Below the pieces are notes generated by a model that saw nothing but the letters and a program-made list of their open reading frames with translations, ran no database searches and was not told the origin of the DNA. The translations under genes and the position numbers were made by a program. From Treponema sp. (GTDB lineage Bacteria > Spirochaetota > Spirochaetia > Treponematales > Breznakiellaceae), in contig WRNF01000015.1 in the NCBI GenBank assembly GCA_009776715.1, forward strand, positions 5,156 to 13,485: a stretch of DNA of 8,330 nt, given 5' to 3'. Positions 4,795-8,330 of this stretch are shown piece after piece (positions within the stretch are counted from its first letter, which is position 1; each line of letters begins with the position of its first letter).

Positions 4795-7232
4795 GCCGGC
4801 CTAATATTCAGTTCATTGATCCCATAGCCGACATTGGCGTATCTTTGCTGGAAGTTGAAAAACCAAACCGCTATACCGGCGGTGAATACGGACGGCTTGC
4901 AAAACGGGACGCTTCTCTTTTTACGCTCATTGCTTTTCCCGATCTGTACGAAATTGGAATGTCAAACCAGGCTTTTAGGATCATTTACAATGGCCTAAAC
5001 CGCATCCCCGGCATATCATGCGACAGGGCTTTTGCCCCGGCGCCTGATTTTGAACAATTGCTGAACAAAAAAGGCCTGCCGCTCTACGGCCTGGACACAG
5101 GCATTAGTCTTAAAAGCCTGGATTTGCTGCTGTTTACCCTGGGTTATGAACTGGGGATTTCCGGCATTTTATCTATGCTAAATGTTTCCGGCATTGCCCT
5201 GCGTTCAAATCAGCGCAATGAAGCAGACCCTATTGTCATTGCAGGAGGGCCGGCTGTTTCTAATCCATTGCCTTACAGTCCCTTTGTGGATGCGTTTTGG
5301 ATAGGAGAGGCCGAGGCCGGTTTTTTTGATCTTGCTGAACAAGTGCTGGGGATTAGGCAGAAAGGCGGAGGCAGGAAGGAAATGCTTTCATTAATACAAA
5401 ATCATCCTTCCGTCTGGTCAACCGGGAAAACCAGGGCGCTGCGCGCTGTTGATGTTTTGTTTGCAAAAAAAGATCAAACCGCTTCCCCTTATCCTGTGTA
5501 TCCTGTTTCCAGCATGAAAACAGTGCATCACCACGGCATTCTGGAAATTATGCGGGGCTGCCCAAACGGCTGCAGGTTCTGCCATGCGGGTTACTGGTAC
5601 CGGCCAATGAGGCAAAAAAAAATTGAATGTCTTTTACATGAAGCAGATGCGCTTATTAACCAGGGCGGATACCGTGAAATTAGCCTTTCTTCGCTTTCCA
5701 GCGGCGACTACTGCGGCATTGACAATCTGGTTGACTGCCTTAACAGCCGTTTTTCCCAAAGGCATATTTCCTTTCAACTTCCTTCGCTAAAGGTTTCCAC
5801 CTTTTCGCTGCATCTTCTGGAAAAAATTTCCCAAACACGGAAAAGCGGGCTGACATTTGCTGTTGAAACCCCGCTTGATTTTTGGCAAATGTCGCTTAAC
5901 AAACAGGTAACGGAAGAATCGGTAATAAAAATTCTTTTGGAAGCCAGGCAGCAGGGCTGGCGCAGCGCAAAATTTTATTTTATGATTGGCCTTCCGGCCC
6001 CGGCGGCACAGCCGCTTCCAGCAGCAGAGGCAGAAAATATTTCTGAAGAAATACTAATTGTTAATTTTATTAATAATATATCAAGAAAAACAAAAATGAA
6101 TTTTAACATTAATGCAGGAATATTTGTTCCAAAACCCCATACCCCGTACCAATGGGCGCGGCAGATTAACAGCACGGAAGCAGCCGAAAAACTAAAATGT
6201 ATCCATTCGCAGTTAAAAAGCCGCGGCCATAAAGTAAGCATTTCCGATCCTTTAATTTCCGTGCTGGAAGGGGTTTTAAGCCGCGGGGATGAACGTGCAG
6301 GGATTTTGGCAGAACAGGCTTTTCTTGCAGGCAGCAGGCTTGATGCCTGGCAGGAATACATAATGAAAGACGTATGGCGGAATGTGCTGGATAACAATGC
6401 TAATCTGGTAAATGCAATTTTATCCGAAAAAAACAAAGAAGATGCGCTTCCCTGGCAGTCCATTGTTTCCGGCACTAGCTTAGCATTTTTACGCCGCGAA
6501 TTGGAAAAATCAAACAGAGGAGAATTAAGCCGGGTTTGTGCAGAAGACTGTGCAGACAAATGCGGCGTATGCAGCGATACTGTCAACATTATGCGAAACA
6601 ATACAGAAATTCCCGTTGATCAAAAAAAACTTCCCGGCAGCAGCACATTTGGCGCAATGCCAAAACCCGGTGTCCCGCAGGATACCTGGCGCTTATTGTT
6701 TAGTTTTGCAAAAAACGGCAATGCAGTTTTTCATGGGCACCTTAGTTTAATAGAAATATTTTCAATGGCCTTAATCCGCGCAAATATTGACGCACAGTAT
6801 ACACAGGGCTTTAATCCGCTTGCAAAACTGGAAATTGCATCCCCCTTGTCCGTTGGCATAAGCGCCGGTGAAGAAATTGCAGCGCTTGATTTTTCCCATG
6901 CAATTTCTCCCCTCGAATTTATAAAAAAAATGAACGCTTCCCTTCCTGAAGGAATATCAATAATAAGAGCTGAATGTTACTGCATTAAAGGCGGCAGCAA
7001 AAAACATTCGCTTGCATCGCTGCTCTGGGGGTTTGCTTATGCCAAGGGGAGCGAAATAATGTATGTACCTTTAAACGGGGAAAAAGCCTGGCGCATGCAA
7101 TATACTGCCGCAGGGGAAAATATTTTTTTGCTGCGGCGTGCCAGTGTGCTTGCAAAAAATATCCATGCTCCCGAAAATTCTTCCTGGGCCTCGTTCTTTG
7201 ATGTTTACCGCCATCTCTATGGCGGTTTGTAA
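4791..7232 (+). CDS. Radical SAM protein (TIGR03960-like) fused to a DUF2344/TIGR03936-like domain, function unknown
   Basis: The 813-residue cytosolic protein reads as three parts. Residues 20-215 resemble the N-terminal region of TIGR03960 proteins (KPNRYTGGEYG; FPDLYEIGMSN; IAGGPAVSNPLPY; IGEAE), a B12-binding-like fold without a visible DxHxxG cobalamin motif. Residues 245-460 are a radical SAM core with the [4Fe-4S]/SAM motif C257-x3-C261-x2-C264 (RGCPNGCRFCHAGYWYRP). A linker holds four more cysteines, C583, C587, C591 and C594. Residues about 632-790 match DUF2344 (FHGHLSLIEIFSMALIRANI; YTQGFNPLAKLEIASPLSVGI). In many bacteria the two halves are separate adjacent genes; here they are one chain. 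The family is uncharacterised, so substrate and reaction are unknown. The ATGA overlap with rodA and the lack of a close Shine-Dalgarno (a purine run at 4768-4777 is too far away) point to translational coupling. The start is supported because the family-conserved KPNRYTGGEYG stretch follows about 24 residues in. Confidence 0.9.
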   Translation: MSRPNIQFIDPIADIGVSLLEVEKPNRYTGGEYGRLAKRDASLFTLIAFPDLYEIGMSNQAFRIIYNGLNRIPGISCDRAFAPAPDFEQLLNKKGLPLYGLDTGISLKSLDLLLFTLGYELGISGILSMLNVSGIALRSNQRNEADPIVIAGGPAVSNPLPYSPFVDAFWIGEAEAGFFDLAEQVLGIRQKGGGRKEMLSLIQNHPSVWSTGKTRALRAVDVLFAKKDQTASPYPVYPVSSMKTVHHHGILEIMRGCPNGCRFCHAGYWYRPMRQKKIECLLHEADALINQGGYREISLSSLSSGDYCGIDNLVDCLNSRFSQRHISFQLPSLKVSTFSLHLLEKISQTRKSGLTFAVETPLDFWQMSLNKQVTEESVIKILLEARQQGWRSAKFYFMIGLPAPAAQPLPAAEAENISEEILIVNFINNISRKTKMNFNINAGIFVPKPHTPYQWARQINSTEAAEKLKCIHSQLKSRGHKVSISDPLISVLEGVLSRGDERAGILAEQAFLAGSRLDAWQEYIMKDVWRNVLDNNANLVNAILSEKNKEDALPWQSIVSGTSLAFLRRELEKSNRGELSRVCAEDCADKCGVCSDTVNIMRNNTEIPVDQKKLPGSSTFGAMPKPGVPQDTWRLLFSFAKNGNAVFHGHLSLIEIFSMALIRANIDAQYTQGFNPLAKLEIASPLSVGISAGEEIAALDFSHAISPLEFIKKMNASLPEGISIIRAECYCIKGGSKKHSLASLLWGFAYAKGSEIMYVPLNGEKAWRMQYTAAGENIFLLRRASVLAKNIHAPENSSWASFFDVYRHLYGGL
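5559..5582 (+). other. Codons of the radical SAM CxxxCxxC iron-sulfur motif
   Basis: These codons encode C257, P, N, G, C261, R, F, C264, followed by HAGYWYRP. The three cysteines are the canonical ligands of the [4Fe-4S] cluster that reductively cleaves S-adenosylmethionine. All three are intact, so the radical SAM core is predicted to be active. Confidence 0.92.
6537..6572 (+). other. Second four-cysteine cluster between the radical SAM and DUF2344 parts
   Basis: Residues 583-594 read C-x3-C-x3-C-x2-C (CAEDCADKCGVC). The spacing could ligate an auxiliary iron-sulfur cluster or a zinc ion. A short Cys-rich segment at the end of the TIGR03960 part is, from memory, usual in the family; which metal it binds is not known. 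Confidence 0.7.
7207..7228 (+). terminator. Hairpin at the stop codon of the radical SAM gene, probable operon terminator
   Basis: ACCGCCAT (7207-7214), a CTCT loop, then ATGGCGGT (7219-7226) form a perfect 8-bp stem with a four-base loop, followed by TTTGT. The hairpin lies within the last codons (Y-R-H-L-Y-G-G) and abuts the TAA at 7230-7232. The stem is GC-rich but the T-run is short and interrupted, so termination may be partial or rely on the next dyad. The position, between a coupled operon and a gene with its own promoter-like sequence, supports a terminator. Confidence 0.55.
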
Positions 7233-7236
7233 TGTA

Positions 7237-7257
7237 TAAGCATCCATGCTTACTTTT
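7237..7257 (+). terminator. Second short dyad after the operon, possible auxiliary terminator
   Basis: TAAGCAT (7237-7243) and ATGCTTA (7246-7252) are perfect inverted repeats separated by only CC, so at most six pairs with a four-base loop can form. They are followed by CTTTT (7253-7257). Alone this is weak; after the hairpin at 7207-7226 it could help release polymerase. Confidence 0.3.
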
Positions 7258-7276
7258 GAAAAACAGTAATTTACTG

Positions 7277-7305
7277 ATGACAAAATAACAAGAATAAGTT
7301 ATTAT
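7277..7305 (+). promoter_or_regulatory. Candidate sigma-70-type promoter of the histidine kinase gene
   Basis: ATGACA (7277-7282) and TATTAT (7300-7305), separated by 17 nt, each match five of six bases of the TTGACA and TATAAT consensus. Transcription would start near 7311-7313, giving a very short leader that begins about at the Shine-Dalgarno site. An 11-bp odd palindrome, AATAAGTTATT (7293-7303), overlaps the -10 box but is AT-only apart from its centre and may be chance. The region is AT-rich, which raises the chance of false matches. Confidence 0.4.
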
Positions 7306-7311
7306 TAAAAC

Positions 7312-7317
7312 AGGCGG
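7312..7317 (+). promoter_or_regulatory. Shine-Dalgarno-like site fixing the kinase start
   Basis: AGGCGG lies 6 nt before the ATG at 7324. An in-frame TAG sits immediately before that ATG (7321-7323), so no upstream extension is possible. Together these support 7324 as the start. Confidence 0.6.
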
Positions 7318-7323
7318 TAATAG

Positions 7324-8330
7324 ATGGGAATAATAACAATTGATGCAGTTTTTTTAATTATAGGCACTGCATTAATAATAGGCATAATCATTTTATTATT
7401 AATTATGTTAAATAAATGCAGAAGAATGGCAAAAAAGCAGAGAAATTTGATAAATAAAATTAAAGAATCCAATAAAACAGCGGAAATAAGAAGAAAATTT
7501 TTTGCAAAAATAAGCCATGAAATGCGTACACCGCTTAACATTATTATTGGGCTTTCCGAACTTGAGTTGGGATCTTTTGATGATGAGCAGGGTGAAAGTA
7601 ATCCGGTTTTGGAAAAAATTTATTCTGCAGGAATGAACTTGTTAAGCATTATAAATGATCTGCTGGATATTACAAAACTGGAATCAGGAAAATTAAGGCT
7701 TATTCCGGCAATTTATGATATTTCTAGCTTGATCAATGATACGATGAACATGAATATCCTTAAAATAGGCAGCAAGCCAATACAGTTTCGCCTTCATGTT
7801 GACAGCAATTTACCCTCGTATCTTGAAGGAGACAGGCTTCGTGTTAAACAAGTCTTTAGCAATCTAATTTCCAATGCAATTAAATTTACCAATTCCGGAT
7901 TCGTGGACTGGAACATTACATGCAAAAGAGAGGAAGATCGTGTAAAAATTATTAGCACGGTTAGTGATACTGGAATTGGCATACGTAAAGAGAAAATAGA
8001 AAAATTATTTGATAAAAATATTTATTCAATGGATTTTAAAGCCAATAACTATAATGAAGGGATAGGAATGGGGATTTCTATTACCAATGATCTTGTAACC
8101 TTAATGGGCGGTACAATTTCTGTAAAAAGCGAGCAAGGCACAGGGTCTGTGTTTACTGTAGAATTTTACCAAAAAGTAATAGGAGATGAAATTATTGGAG
8201 AAAAACTGGCGGAAACTTTATCAGAATTTAAGTATCTGGAAAGGCGGCGCAGCATAAACCGGAAAATTTTTCGGGCAAATATGTCTTATGCAACAGTGCT
8301 TGTGGTTGACGATGTTATTACGAACCTTGA
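7324..8330 (+). CDS. Hybrid sensor histidine kinase, 3' end missing (runs off window)
   Basis: An open frame of 335 codons plus two bases continues past the window edge. The kinase would autophosphorylate on His and pass phosphate to its own receiver domain. Seen: one N-terminal membrane segment (about 7-29) with almost no periplasmic part, a short basic/coiled linker (31-57), a HisKA dimerisation domain with the H-box FFAKISHEMRTPLN (phospho-acceptor H65), and a HATPase_c domain. That domain shows the N-box QVFSNLISNAIKFT (N180, N184), the G1 box SDTGIGI (D215, G217, G219) and the G2 box GIGMGISI (246-253). After a linker (about 285-320) a receiver domain begins, ATVLVVDDVITNL, with the acidic pair D329-D330; the phospho-acceptor Asp lies beyond the window. 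No PAS, GAF, Cache or HAMP domain precedes the kinase core, so the input is unknown. It is separated from the operon by a hairpin and has its own promoter-like sequence. The gene cannot be named from sequence. Confidence 0.9.
   Translation, partial: MGIITIDAVFLIIGTALIIGIIILLLIMLNKCRRMAKKQRNLINKIKESNKTAEIRRKFFAKISHEMRTPLNIIIGLSELELGSFDDEQGESNPVLEKIYSAGMNLLSIINDLLDITKLESGKLRLIPAIYDISSLINDTMNMNILKIGSKPIQFRLHVDSNLPSYLEGDRLRVKQVFSNLISNAIKFTNSGFVDWNITCKREEDRVKIISTVSDTGIGIRKEKIEKLFDKNIYSMDFKANNYNEGIGMGISITNDLVTLMGGTISVKSEQGTGSVFTVEFYQKVIGDEIIGEKLAETLSEFKYLERRRSINRKIFRANMSYATVLVVDDVITNL

Noticed and set aside
5975..6601. 208-codon open frame on the - strand within the radical SAM gene
   Set aside because: Low-complexity Ser/Ala-rich translation with no family features, fully antisense to a clear conserved gene.
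7293..7303. AATAAGTTATT palindrome over the kinase -10 box as a possible operator
   Set aside because: AT-only apart from the centre, in an AT-rich spacer, single copy; too weak to call a regulator site.
7305..7541. - strand open frame opposite the start of the histidine kinase
   Set aside because: Antisense to the kinase membrane segment and H-box; the hydrophobic, Ile-rich translation is a by-product of AT-rich codons.

Overview
The window (8,330 bp, all recognised genes on the + strand) carries a cell-elongation operon of the mre/mrd type. It is followed by a fused radical SAM protein of unknown function and then a separate hybrid histidine kinase gene that runs off the right edge. The gene order (mreB end, mreC, mreD, PBP2/mrdA, rodA), the protein style and the sensor-poor hybrid kinase suggest a spirochaete, most likely a Treponema-like organism. 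This assignment rests on family resemblance from memory and was not checked by a search.

Layout: 1-72 is the last 23 codons and stop of a probable mreB. mreC (77-1096) starts 4 nt after that stop. mreD (1089-1592) overlaps mreC by 8 nt. Penicillin-binding protein 2 (1589-3460), rodA (3457-4794) and the radical SAM gene (4791-7232) each start on a 4-nt ATGA overlap with the gene before. The six genes therefore look like one translationally coupled transcript. A perfect 8-bp hairpin spans the last codons of the radical SAM gene, with a second short dyad just downstream; together they are the likely operon end. The 91-bp gap 7233-7323 holds a plausible sigma-70-type promoter and a Shine-Dalgarno site for the histidine kinase, which starts at 7324 and is cut by the window end inside its receiver domain.

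How the genes work together: MreB filaments, MreC and MreD form the membrane scaffold of the elongasome. RodA (SEDS glycosyltransferase) polymerises glycan strands from lipid II and PBP2 (class B transpeptidase) crosslinks them. The radical SAM protein combines a TIGR03960-like radical SAM region with a TIGR03936/DUF2344-like domain. That pair is recurrently found next to cell-shape and ribosome/RNase genes in bacteria, but its reaction is unknown. The kinase is probably an independent regulatory gene.

No mobile element, CRISPR array, tRNA or rRNA was seen. The most unusual points are an acidic pentapeptide tandem repeat at the MreC C-terminus, about 70 extra residues with added membrane segments in RodA, and the uncharacterised radical SAM-DUF2344 fusion coupled to rodA.
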